From positions 2,418,001 through 2,482,000 of the forward strand of contig OZ240213.1 of the NCBI GenBank assembly GCA_965197555.1: a stretch of DNA of 64,000 nt. The letters are read 5' to 3'. The DNA comes from G965197555 sp965197555. Lineage in GTDB: Bacteria; Chloroflexota; Dehalococcoidia; Lucifugimonadales; UBA3495. Below are positions 8,182 to 16,346 of the stretch, one piece after another. Both the position numbers and the translations under genes were made by a program. Below the pieces are notes generated by a model, which saw only the letters and a program-made list of their open reading frames with translations, was not told where the DNA came from and did not search any database. Numbering within the stretch: position 1 is the first letter of the stretch; the number at the start of each line of letters is the position of its first letter.

Positions 8182-10421
8182 ACAATGATTCCGAAACGTT
8201 TGAAGTAGGATTCGAGTTCTTGAGTGTGCTCGAGGCCATGTCCAAGCACATCTATGACACCCCTTACGCATTCCTTCGTGAGAATCTGCAAAACGCTGTT
8301 GATGCGTCTAGGATGCAAGCTAGACGCCAGCAACTTGCTCCCAGTGACCCGTCCCTTCGCATCGACATAAGTGTCCACGACAATGACGTTCGTATACAAG
8401 ACCGCGGTATAGGCATGTCACCGGACGACCTCCGATACCTCTTTTGGAGGATAGGGGCTAGTGGAAAACGTAACGAAGAGGCCCGAGCTGCTGGATGCGT
8501 AGGAATGTTCGGCATTGGCGGTTTCGCGAATTTCGGAGTCTGCAGCAAACTAGTCGTTACCTCAAAATCGGAGTCAGCTCCCGGGGAACGGACAGAACTC
8601 AGCAGCTTCGAGATTGAGACCGCTGTAGGCTTGCCTCAGGTTGTACATCAACAATCTGACGAAGCGTCCCCAAGAGGTACGATAGTCGAGGGATTCCTTC
8701 AGGTGCCGGCAGATACCGACGGACTTCGTCAATTCATAGAGGAGATAGTTAGGTATTGCCGTGAACGGATCTACTTTAACGGCGAATTGATATCAGGACC
8801 TTCTACGGAGCCGGAACTGAACGGCCACGCTTCAGACAACCCTCAAACATGGCATCAAGACGACATTCAACTCACGGGACATTTGTACGACATCAACGAG
8901 CAAACGCTAGGAGCCTCGCTTGACGGACTATTGTTGGGAGGCCGGCAATCTCGGATTTCGGCCGTCTTGCGTTTCGAGGGGAGCGGGCTAGATGTCCGTA
9001 AACAGGGATTCATGCTCTGTTCAACCACCGTGCCAACCATGATTGGTGTTTCGGGATTCATCGACTGCGATTTGCTGTCACCCACGGCTGGTAGAGACTC
9101 CCTCAATGCTGAGTCAAACACCACATTGGCGAAAATCGTCAGCACGATGGAACGAGCAGCTGTTTTGGCTGTTCTTGAGTCAAGTGCACTTATAGACCAG
9201 CACACCCGTATATTTCGATACGTAAGGTCAAATCGACTAGTCCAGAAAATCGGTAAAGTGACAGTCCAATCGGCAGCAGGGGGATGGTTCACATTGGACG
9301 AAATACTGTCACGAGCTAGACAGGGAACTCAGGTCTATTTCGGAACCGCTGGAAATGCAGCACTAATAAACGTCCTTCAGGCTCGGGGACACCTTGTGTT
9401 AAACCTGCCCGCCGACAACCATAAGGCTGCTGCTATCCGAGAGTTTCTCTCGGAAGTAAATGCTTCTGACCTTAAAGGGCAAGTGGAATGCGAGGAGGAA
9501 TATACAGACCTCAGCCGCTTTGAAAAAGCATTTCTAGCGGAACTGTCTGAAACGATTACAAGCATTTATCAGGTCCCGAATGTGCATCTACTCCCCGGTA
9601 AACTGACCGAAGACATTCCAATTTTTGTAGCCAATGCCTATTCAAACGCTAGCTCGGCTCTTCGCATTCTCGTTGATGTTCGTCATCAGGACATTCAGAA
9701 ACTCGAACGGCTAGGCATGACATCTCTGTTCCGTTCGATGGTATCAGCCTTCTGCCGCGAATATCTTGGTACGACTTTACGGTCCCGGAGTCCTAAGTTT
9801 TTTGGAAGTGGGGCGGTAAACCTTGACTGGCTCGCGCAGTATCGGTCAGAGGCCTGGATTCTCTTAACTGATGACATTGCGGTGGTTAATCGGGCCGTTC
9901 GGCGGCAAGTTGTCACAGCATCCGACGTCCGTGTGGTCACAGCTACGCCGGGCAACGAAGCCACTCAGCTAGAAAGAGGAGATCCCGGGTCCGAACCCAA
10001 GCTGGTGAAGATAATGGGTGGAGGAGAGGAATTTGCTGGACTCGACGGTTACTATCTGAGAATCCCCAATTCAGCAACCCAAGCATACGGTGATGTGATC
10101 ATAGCTAGTGATGACCGCGGGGCAATCTGGATGGGCAACAAAATACATCTCATGGCATCCGACCGAATCAGCACTGCCTTCCAATTCGATATTACCTTGG
10201 ACGAGTTGATGTTTGATCTGGGTACTAAAGCCCTCTCCCAGGGTGCCATGGAAATCGGTAGGTCTATACAAGAGTTATTCGGAGGGCTGTACTTTCCCCT
10301 TCCAGGCGAGCTAGAAACCCATCTCGTGCCAGTTGGAGACCGTAAGATCCGAATCCAAGTTGATTGTGATTGGGTTGATTTCGTGGGTTCCCGCAAATGG
10401 CAAGTTCGCAATCCTGAGTGA
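8178..10421 (+). CDS. Hsp90-like (GHKL) ATPase, large
   Basis: 747 residues. The N-terminal Bergerat ATP-binding fold is clear: N-box ENLQNAVDA (E35, N39, D42), G1 box DRGIGM (75-80) and lid/G2 region GMFGIGGFANFG (109-120). The start VLEAMSKHIYDTPYAFLREN also resembles HtpG. Residues about 250-747 do not match the HtpG middle and dimerisation domains by eye, so this is an Hsp90-like ATPase with its own C-terminus. It is coupled by a four-base overlap to the metallophosphoesterase. ATPases of this fold occur in several phage-defence systems and in MutL/MORC-type proteins; which applies here is inference. Confidence 0.87.
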   Translation: MNNDSETFEVGFEFLSVLEAMSKHIYDTPYAFLRENLQNAVDASRMQARRQQLAPSDPSLRIDISVHDNDVRIQDRGIGMSPDDLRYLFWRIGASGKRNEEARAAGCVGMFGIGGFANFGVCSKLVVTSKSESAPGERTELSSFEIETAVGLPQVVHQQSDEASPRGTIVEGFLQVPADTDGLRQFIEEIVRYCRERIYFNGELISGPSTEPELNGHASDNPQTWHQDDIQLTGHLYDINEQTLGASLDGLLLGGRQSRISAVLRFEGSGLDVRKQGFMLCSTTVPTMIGVSGFIDCDLLSPTAGRDSLNAESNTTLAKIVSTMERAAVLAVLESSALIDQHTRIFRYVRSNRLVQKIGKVTVQSAAGGWFTLDEILSRARQGTQVYFGTAGNAALINVLQARGHLVLNLPADNHKAAAIREFLSEVNASDLKGQVECEEEYTDLSRFEKAFLAELSETITSIYQVPNVHLLPGKLTEDIPIFVANAYSNASSALRILVDVRHQDIQKLERLGMTSLFRSMVSAFCREYLGTTLRSRSPKFFGSGAVNLDWLAQYRSEAWILLTDDIAVVNRAVRRQVVTASDVRVVTATPGNEATQLERGDPGSEPKLVKIMGGGEEFAGLDGYYLRIPNSATQAYGDVIIASDDRGAIWMGNKIHLMASDRISTAFQFDITLDELMFDLGTKALSQGAMEIGRSIQELFGGLYFPLPGELETHLVPVGDRKIRIQVDCDWVDFVGSRKWQVRNPE

Positions 10422-10647
10422 CGGCTCACTGACGTATGCACAGCAGGTCATCCGATGAGAGCCTTGCCGAATCTAGAATGAAATGGCCCTTCTTTCGCAT
10501 TCCGACGTCTCCGTCGGTCTCGGCGAGACACTTGCCGGGGGATGGAAGGCTTGGCCTACGCTAGGTTGTTCCCTCCGGAGCGGGGCTAGAGCCGACGACT
10601 GCGATGATGACCATCACAGCGGTGTATGGGCCACGGAACGTTTTGTG

Positions 10648-10843
10648 TTCTTGCGTCCGTCCGGCCCTGTCATGATCGCGGAGTAGCAAACTTTGGCGAG
10701 CCTGCCAGGACGAGCCACATCTCGAAGATGGTTCTGTCTACCGTCAAAATAGGCCCATCTTCGAGATGTGGCTGGGGGACTGTAAATCTACCGAGGCCAT
10801 TGACCCGGGTATTGTGGCGTGACAGGGCGGACGAACGCAAGAA
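10648..10843. repeat. Nested inverted-repeat element, MITE-like or structured RNA
   Basis: Outer arms at about 10648-10672 and 10820-10843 are imperfect inverted repeats (ttcttgcgt...ccctgtca against its complement, roughly 22 of 24 positions). Inside are perfect 19-base arms at 10713-10731 and 10755-10773 (agccacatctcgaagatgg and its complement) around a 23-base loop. The element lies between the ends of the convergent ATPase and histidine-kinase genes. Either a non-autonomous transposon or a strong bidirectional terminator would fit. No coding capacity is seen in 10422-10879. Confidence 0.6.
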
Positions 10844-10879
10844 GCGTCGCCGTAGCCCTGTCCCCGGCTTTCAGCACTG

Positions 10880-12322
10880 TCACGCCTCCTCCTGATTCTG
10901 CGCCTCGCCCATCGGCATCCGGTAGCCCACCCTCGGCTCGGTGAAGATGTAGGCGGGATTGTCAGCGTTGTCGCCCAACTTGCGGCGGAGCTTGCTCACG
11001 ATGGTGCGCATGGGCCGCACGTCGCCGCTGCCCCTCTGGCCCCAGACCCGTTCCAGCAGATGCTCGTAGGTCAACAGCCGCCCGGCGTTGGCCGAAAGCT
11101 CGGCGAGCAGCCGGTACTCCATCGCTATCAGCGGGAGCGGACGGCCGGCAAGGGTCACCCGGCGTCCGGCATAGTCGATTGTCAGGTCGCCCAGCACGTA
11201 GGGCTCTGACGGCTCGGACGCCGCCCGCTTGCGCAGGGCCGCCCTGATCCTCGCCGCCAGCTCCGTCGGCGAGAAGGGCTTGACGACGTAATCCACGGCC
11301 CCCATGTCAAAGGCCCTGGCGATGAGCTCGTCCCGGCCGTAGGCCGACACGAAGATGACCGGCACGTCGCCCGCTGTCAGGATCTCCTTCATCTGCGCGA
11401 TGCCGTCGGTCCCCGGCAGCATCAGGTCGAGCAGGACCAGATCGGGCTTCTCCTCCCCCACGAGTCGAAGCGCCTCCTCCGGGTCCCCGGTCACAACCGG
11501 CGTGTAGCCCGCACTGGCGAGGGCGTCGCGGACGTACCTGAGCGCTTGGGGGTCGTCGTCCACCGCCAGGACGCGCACCCGTTCCCCCGGTCCCACCACC
11601 GCTCGCCGGGCGGCGGAAGTGGAGAGAGGCGGAAGGCCGATGGCCGTGCCGCTCCCGGCCTCCTCGACCGTCGGTATCGTGAAGGTGAACCGCGCTCCCA
11701 TGCCGAGCCCTTCGCTCTCGGCCCATATCCGGCCCCCGTGCGCCTCCACGATCCCCTTGCAGATGGCGAGGCCCAGGCCCGACCCGGCGACGCCGCTCCC
11801 CAGGTCGTCGCCGTCGGTCCGGGTGAACTTCCTGAACAGGTACGGCAGTCGCTCGGAGGGTATGCCCCTCCCCTCGTCGGCCACCGAGACCGCAACGTGA
11901 ACGTCCTCCCGCACTACGGTCACCGTGATGACGGACGACTCCGAGGAGTGTTTGGCCGCGTTGGACAGCAGGTTGCCGACGACCTGGACGATCCGCCGCC
12001 TGTCGGCCATCACCAGGGGCAGGTCGGGCGGAATGTCGATGGCGAGGTTGTTCCTGCCCCCCGCGCTGGTGAAGGTGCTCCTCGCCCGGTCCACCAGCAC
12101 CACCGCCTCCGCAGGTTCCGGGTCGACCGGCAGCGTGCCCGTCTCGATGCGCGCCACGTCCAGCAGGTCGGCGATCATGTAGCGCATGTCCTCGGCCTGG
12201 CCGTCGATGATGCGGAAGAACTGATGAATCTCGGCGGTGTCCAGCGTGGAGGAGGCCCGCAGCACGGCGGCGGCGGAACCCTTGATGGAAGTCAACGGCG
12301 CCCGCAGTTTGTGGCTCACCAT
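10880..12322 (-). CDS. Hybrid histidine kinase - receiver - winged-helix regulator, 5' end damaged
   Basis: The visible frame starts exactly at the HisKA H-box (SHKLRAPLTSIKG, His4). It continues with the HATPase (N-box NLLSNAAKH near 117-125, DEGRGI near 149, GSGLGLAICKG near 180), a receiver (VDDD near 255, phospho-Asp299 in LLDLMLP, Lys348 in VVKPF) and an OmpR-type winged helix to residue 470 (RTIVSKLRRKLG). Kinase and transcription factor are thus in one chain. The H-box has SHK instead of SHE. Upstream to about 12500 the minus strand still encodes a PAS-like linker (AEEIVIQVPDGRR; PIPSEEGAVETVVVTLQDM), but at least two frameshifts (near 12363 and 12438) separate it from the kinase. The signal sensed is unknown. 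Confidence 0.8.
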   Translation of the reverse strand: MVSHKLRAPLTSIKGSAAAVLRASSTLDTAEIHQFFRIIDGQAEDMRYMIADLLDVARIETGTLPVDPEPAEAVVLVDRARSTFTSAGGRNNLAIDIPPDLPLVMADRRRIVQVVGNLLSNAAKHSSESSVITVTVVREDVHVAVSVADEGRGIPSERLPYLFRKFTRTDGDDLGSGVAGSGLGLAICKGIVEAHGGRIWAESEGLGMGARFTFTIPTVEEAGSGTAIGLPPLSTSAARRAVVGPGERVRVLAVDDDPQALRYVRDALASAGYTPVVTGDPEEALRLVGEEKPDLVLLDLMLPGTDGIAQMKEILTAGDVPVIFVSAYGRDELIARAFDMGAVDYVVKPFSPTELAARIRAALRKRAASEPSEPYVLGDLTIDYAGRRVTLAGRPLPLIAMEYRLLAELSANAGRLLTYEHLLERVWGQRGSGDVRPMRTIVSKLRRKLGDNADNPAYIFTEPRVGYRMPMGEAQNQEEA

Positions 12323-12579
12323 GCCCAGGAACTCGGCCCGCTGCCGTTCCAGCTCCTCCAGGGGGCGTCATATCCTGCAGGGTCACCACGACGGTCTCTA
12401 CCGCGCCCTCCTCCGACGGAATGGGGGTGGAGTTGACTGGTGGTCACCCTGCGCCCGTCGGGCACCTGGATGACGATCTCCTCGGCCAGTACGTGCCCCC
12501 CTGCAAGCCATGCCACCGGCCTGGTCCAAGCTGTCAGGCATCATGCCGGTGGTCCAGTTTCCCGCCGCCACAGTGGTAC

Positions 12580-13044
12580 GTGTTCTCGCCGCCATTGACA
12601 ATCGTCCAGGCCGCGTACATCCGCGAGGTCCCCCAGCGCCAGAACATCAACGGCAACGGCCCATTCAACCTCCTGAAGTCCGAGCAGCTCGTCTGGGTCA
12701 TCGACGGCGTAACCTACCTGGAGACGCTCACGAGACGGGAGCGCCAGGGCGCCTCCCACTGGGTCAGCATCCGGGTGGTCCGGGGCCTCTACTACAGCCC
12801 CCGACAGTTCCGCAGCCGCTCCATCGAGTGGGAGGAGACGGTCCACGCCGGTACCGGCATGCTGGGCCTCACGACCAAGCACGTCTACTTCGCCGGGAGG
12901 CGGAAGCGGTTCCGGGTCCGGTACGACAAGATAGTCGCCTTCGTCATCCGGGACGCCCAGACGGCGAAGCCCCAGAGCTTCGTCACGGGCGACGGCTGGT
13001 TCGCCTACAACCTGGCTGCCAACCTGGCCCAGTTCCAGGGCTGA
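12580..13044 (+). CDS. PH/GRAM-like domain protein, probably truncated
   Basis: Plus-strand protein with STLRRERQ-like helix region, then HWVSIRVVRGLYYSP, an ETVHAGTGMLGLTTKHVYF strand pair and RYDKIVAFVIRDAQ, ending in FVTGDGWFAYNLAANLAQ. This resembles small bacterial proteins with a PH- or GRAM-like beta domain whose role is not known. The frame is open back to 12421, but that part is antisense to the broken kinase PAS region, so I choose the in-frame GTG at 12580. The loop after YDKIV seems shorter than in relatives, so the gene may itself be decaying. Confidence 0.5.
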   Translation: MFSPPLTIVQAAYIREVPQRQNINGNGPFNLLKSEQLVWVIDGVTYLETLTRRERQGASHWVSIRVVRGLYYSPRQFRSRSIEWEETVHAGTGMLGLTTKHVYFAGRRKRFRVRYDKIVAFVIRDAQTAKPQSFVTGDGWFAYNLAANLAQFQG

Positions 13045-13280
13045 GCCGGGGCATACCAGCGCCGCCGGAGATCCAACAACAGGGGCGCGGTGGCTGCGGA
13101 AGCAGCAAGGTAACCTGGCCTCAACAGTTACTCCGAACCTCCAGACCTGCCTGTCAAGGGCGGTGAAGCCTGGGAACCCGACCCCAGGAAATGGCCTTTT
13201 CCCGATAAGTTTGTCAGGCGTCACCGGAGGCTGGTTGGTTTACTATGTTCGACAGGGTTTTCATATGAAGGAGGCCAACC

Positions 13281-14135
13281 ATGTCAAAGCTACTGCATTG
13301 CGCGATCCTAGTGACGGCGGCGGTGCTGTTGGCCTGTTCCAACTCGGCGCCAACCCCCGTTACCATAAATACGCCGGCGCCTGCGGTAACGCCCGTCCCG
13401 AGTCCAACGTCTGAGCCTGCGGCAACGGCGACGTCCACTCCAACGCCTGAGACCATGGCTGCGCCCGACCCGGCTCCGACTACGGCGCCCACAGCAACAC
13501 CTGAGCTGGCCCCAACGCCCGAGCCTGAGGTTATGCCGGAACCAGCAACGGCCACGGGAGCGATCGCCCCTTTGAGAATGGATGACCCGGAGGCATTCCT
13601 GGCCGGGTTGTCGGACGCAGAGCAGTCCTGCGTCTCGGAACATTCGGACCCCCAGGCGCTCATGGCCCTGATGAGCGCTCCTGAACTGGCCTCTCCCGAT
13701 GAGGCGGAGCAGCTGATTCAGTGCCTAGAAGACGAGACCCTGATGCGACTGTTCCTGACCGGACTCATCGGCCAGGCAGGCACGCTGAGCGAAGAGACCT
13801 CGGTGTGCATTCGCGGCGGATTCTCCGGGTTTGACCTTCGCTCCATGATGCTCGCCTCGGCCACGGGGGGAGATGAAGGGGCAGCCATGACGGGAAGCAT
13901 GGCCGCCTTCGTCCTGACGCTTTCCTGCCTGGACGAAGATGAATGGGCGGCTGCCGCCCCAGCCCTGGACATGGCGCCGGGCGACCGGGAGACACTGCAA
14001 TGCGTCATGGAAGCATTGGGCGGTCCTGAAGGCGTGGCCGCGGCGCTGCAGCCTGCCGGCGGAGGCCCTCCGGCGGCTTTCTTCGAGGCAGCCATGGGAT
14101 GCGGGATGCCGATGGGGCCAAGTCCGGGCGGCTAG
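13281..14135 (+). CDS. Exported lipoprotein with Thr/Pro linker
   Basis: 284 residues. A signal sequence MSKLLHCAILVTAAVLLAC ends in a lipobox with Cys19, so the protein is lipidated and placed outside the membrane. Residues 20-95 are a T/P/A/E-rich linker. The folded part (about 100-284) contains several spaced cysteines (SCVSEH, LIQCLED, SVCIRGG, LSCLDED, LQCVME, MGCGM) that could form disulfides. A strong GGAGG precedes the ATG at 13281. No enzymatic family is recognised. Confidence 0.8.
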   Translation: MSKLLHCAILVTAAVLLACSNSAPTPVTINTPAPAVTPVPSPTSEPAATATSTPTPETMAAPDPAPTTAPTATPELAPTPEPEVMPEPATATGAIAPLRMDDPEAFLAGLSDAEQSCVSEHSDPQALMALMSAPELASPDEAEQLIQCLEDETLMRLFLTGLIGQAGTLSEETSVCIRGGFSGFDLRSMMLASATGGDEGAAMTGSMAAFVLTLSCLDEDEWAAAAPALDMAPGDRETLQCVMEALGGPEGVAAALQPAGGGPPAAFFEAAMGCGMPMGPSPGG

Positions 14136-14200
14136 ACCGCCCCGGACCAGGCGGCAGCGTCTGAGCGGAGTATCGGGGTAAACCCCTTCCAGCAGGAATG

Positions 14201-14290
14201 CCTGGCCCCGCCTGCGCGGGGATAGACCGCCGAGGAGTCCTATCAGAACAAAGCCGCTGCTGGTTCCTCCGCATACTGTTCTAAAAGAAT
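14201..14290 (+). CRISPR. Orphan single-spacer CRISPR-like unit 1 (type I-E-like repeat)
   Basis: The repeat core ccccgcctgcgcgggg followed by atagacc (about 14201-14228) has the palindromic form of type I-E repeats. A 33-base spacer-like stretch (14229-14261) is followed by a degenerate second repeat starting ggttcctccgc, which runs into tgttctaaaagaattac. The reverse strand reads SPRRRG here, a classic by-product of I-E repeats. No cas gene is present in the window. Confidence 0.6.
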
Positions 14291-14336
14291 TACCTTCCAA
14301 CACACCTTTCCACTGCCGCTCAAACCCCTGTCTACG

Positions 14337-14649
14337 CCAAAGCTGCCCAAGTCCGCAAAGAAGAAACCGGGCACCACAGTCAAACCAAAGAAAACCGAAC
14401 ACCAGAAACCTGATCGTTCAAAGCGGGAGCCCCGGGAATACGAGCGGGTCCGGCGCCAACTGCCCGCACGCCAAGAGGCATGAGGGGCTCAAGGCTCGCG
14501 GCCTATGCAAAAAATGCAGGGAACCAGCGATTCCGGGTCAGACCCGTTGCGAGAGGTACGCCGAAAAGCACCGACAGGCGCGCAGCAAGAGTAACGCCGC
14601 CAGGCGCGCAAGGAATAAGGCATATCAGGAACTGAACAATCAGGCGTGA
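14337..14649 (+). pseudogene. Lys-rich Cys-motif protein, copy 1, frameshifted
   Basis: Two frames encode one protein. The first (from about 14337) is Lys/Pro-rich, with REPREYERVRRQLPARQ, and stops at 14481. The second (14470-14649) reads GLCKKCREPAIPGQTRCERY and AEKHRQARSKSNAAR. The CxxC...PGQTRCE signature looks like a small zinc-binding motif. Copy 2 at 15933-16295 has the same order. No convincing start codon remains, so I treat it as damaged. Function unknown. Confidence 0.5.
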
Positions 14650-14765
14650 GCGAGGCTTTTCATTCGAGAACTAACTTTTTCGACGACCGCAGCTTACACG
14701 GAGAAATTGACCGCCATGCTGTAAAATGTCGGGCCGGACACCAAAACAAACGGAGAAACCCCAGA

Positions 14766-15743
14766 ATGCTAAAACTACTGCTACCAGCGATTCTGTTTGT
14801 CCTACTGACCCTGGTCGCCTGCTCAGACCCAGCGACAACGGCCGTTGTCGCTCCGACACTCACTTCACAGCCGGAGGCGACACAGCCCGCGGACCCGACC
14901 CAAGAACCAACCCAGACACCGACTACACCACCGACAGAGATTCCCCCAAAGGTACCGAAGCCTACAACAACCGAGGCACCAGCCCCGACATCCGAACCCG
15001 AGCCGACGGCAACCGCAACGCCGACCACGCCGAGGGCCACCGCCCCTGCCACCACCGCGCCCACGCAGCCAACGCCAACCTGGCACGGGCTCACCGTCGC
15101 CGCTGAGGACCGGTGCTCCCCATACAACCCGGATGACTACCCCTATCCTCCGTCAGTTGAGCCACGGATAGTCGAGGACCTGGGCGGCGTCTACGGGCCA
15201 TATACGGGGACGTGGTTTGAGAGCATCAAGGATACGGACATCGAACACATCGTCGCACGCTCCGAAGCTCACGACAGCGGCCTGTGCGCGGCAGACTCGG
15301 GAACCCGGTCGGAGTTCGCATCCGACCTCCTGAACCTCACGCTGGCATCCCCCAGCGTCAACCGCCACCAGAAAGTGGCCAAGGACGTGGCCGAGTGGCT
15401 CCCGGACCTGAATGAGTGCTGGTACGTGAACCGCACCATCCAGGTCCGCCAAGAGTACGAACTCACCATCGACTACGCCGAGGCGGACGCGATAGACAGG
15501 GTCCTAGCCGGGTGTGATTCGACCGAGATGGTCGTGATGGCGCCCGGAGCCTCAACTCCAGCCGCAGCAGCGACCCCCACCCCTGACCCTGACGTGGACG
15601 CCCTGGCCCTGTGGGACGACAACGGGAACGGCCGGATCACGTGCTCCGAGGCCCGTGCCCACGGCATCGCGCCAGTCCGGCGCGGGCACCCAGCGTATCA
15701 GTACATGAACGACGCGGACGGAGACGGCGTGGTGTGCGAGTAG
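14766..15743 (+). CDS. Secreted lipoprotein nuclease-like: GmrSD_C/DUF1524 HNH region plus Excalibur-like C-terminus
   Basis: From the ATG at 14766 (GGAGA upstream) the protein starts MLKLLLPAILFVLLTLVAC, a lipoprotein signal. A T/P/E-rich linker follows to about residue 105. The next domain has DTDIEHIVARSEAHDSGLC and LLNLTLASPSVNRHQK, the His and Asn positions of the HNH-like nuclease region found at the C-terminus of GmrSD and in many exported nucleases. The end, DDNGNGRITCSEARAHG to DADGDGVVCE, is an Excalibur-like calcium-binding motif. I infer a surface-anchored DNase. An alternative is a structural or adhesin role with an inactive nuclease fold. Confidence 0.75.
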   Translation: MLKLLLPAILFVLLTLVACSDPATTAVVAPTLTSQPEATQPADPTQEPTQTPTTPPTEIPPKVPKPTTTEAPAPTSEPEPTATATPTTPRATAPATTAPTQPTPTWHGLTVAAEDRCSPYNPDDYPYPPSVEPRIVEDLGGVYGPYTGTWFESIKDTDIEHIVARSEAHDSGLCAADSGTRSEFASDLLNLTLASPSVNRHQKVAKDVAEWLPDLNECWYVNRTIQVRQEYELTIDYAEADAIDRVLAGCDSTEMVVMAPGASTPAAAATPTPDPDVDALALWDDNGNGRITCSEARAHGIAPVRRGHPAYQYMNDADGDGVVCE

Positions 15744-15801
15744 CGAGACATCCAGGCGGAAGAGCATACCGGCCACACGGAACTAACCCCGACAGGATAG
15801 A

Positions 15802-15895
15802 GGTTCCCCCCGCCTGCGCGGGGATAGACCCGATATGACCCAAGGCGTCAAGGACATCATCCTGGCTCCCCCGCACAGTATTCTAAAAGAATTAC
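15802..15895 (+). CRISPR. Orphan single-spacer CRISPR-like unit 2 (type I-E-like repeat)
   Basis: A 29-base repeat at 15802-15830 (ggttcccccc, then gcctgcgcgggg, then atagacc) is followed by a 33-base spacer-like stretch (15831-15863) unlike that of unit 1. A degenerate repeat beginning ggctcccccgc then runs into attctaaaagaattac, the same trailing sequence as in unit 1. Flanks are conserved and the 33-base insert is not, as expected for a CRISPR spacer. Confidence 0.65.
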
Positions 15896-15932
15896 ACTTG
15901 AGCACACCTTTACGCTTCCAAGGAAAACCTGA

Positions 15933-16295
15933 CGAGGGCCAAAGGCAACGAAAAGCACGGGGAAGAAACCCCGCCCCGCCAAACCCAAGAGTGCCACCAA
16001 GAAACTTATCACCCCCAAGCCCAAAGAACCCGAAGCGCCGAAGCAAGACCGCCGAGAGTACGACCGAAACCGGGCCCAACGCCCAGAGCGCAAGGAATAC
16101 CAACGGAAAAAGGTCCTGGAACTCAGCCGGACCGCCAAGGAACTCGGGCTTTGCGTCAACTGCCGTGGCCTCCCCATACCCGGCCAGACCAGATGCGAAG
16201 ACCGCGCCGAGCGGCACCGGATTAACCGCAGGAAGAATGACGCCAAGGAAGGTCCAAGCCGGTGGCCACGGGGCAACAGATCATGCCTATGCTGA
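15933..16295 (+). pseudogene. Lys-rich Cys-motif protein, copy 2
   Basis: An open frame of about 120 codons encodes a Lys/Pro-rich stretch, then QDRREYDRNRAQRPERKEYQ and ELGLCVNCRGLPIPGQTRCE, followed by DRAERHRINRRKND, ending at the TGA 16293-16295. It aligns with copy 1. The frame is closed upstream by a TGA at 15930-15932 and has no ATG, GTG or TTG in a suitable place, although similarity to copy 1 continues back through that stop. The CxxC plus C motif suggests metal or nucleic-acid binding. Confidence 0.5.
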
Positions 16296-16334
16296 CCTGA
16301 CTGGCCTTCACTGCAACCATCCTCCAACCCGGAG

Positions 16335-16340
16335 TATAAT
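16335..16340 (+). promoter_or_regulatory. Consensus -10 box for a leaderless transcript
   Basis: TATAAT ends six bases before the ATG at 16347, so transcription would begin at or next to the start codon. The paralogue at 29684 has the same arrangement, with TATAAT at 29671-29676. No clear -35 box is seen. Confidence 0.45.
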
Positions 16341-16346
16341 CAGCCC

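Noticed and set aside
12421..12579. N-terminal extension of the PH-like protein
   Set aside because: It is antisense to the remains of the kinase PAS domain and is not protein-like.
14161..14200. A further CRISPR repeat (cggggtaaacccc) before unit 1
   Set aside because: The distance to the next repeat is only about 20 bases and the match is short, so it does not fit a repeat-spacer array.
13725..14402. Minus-strand frame containing GLSPRRRG, and a similar one at 15783-16217
   Set aside because: These are translations of the CRISPR-like repeat and of the complement of the lipoprotein genes. Repeat-derived SPRRRG frames are well-known artefacts.
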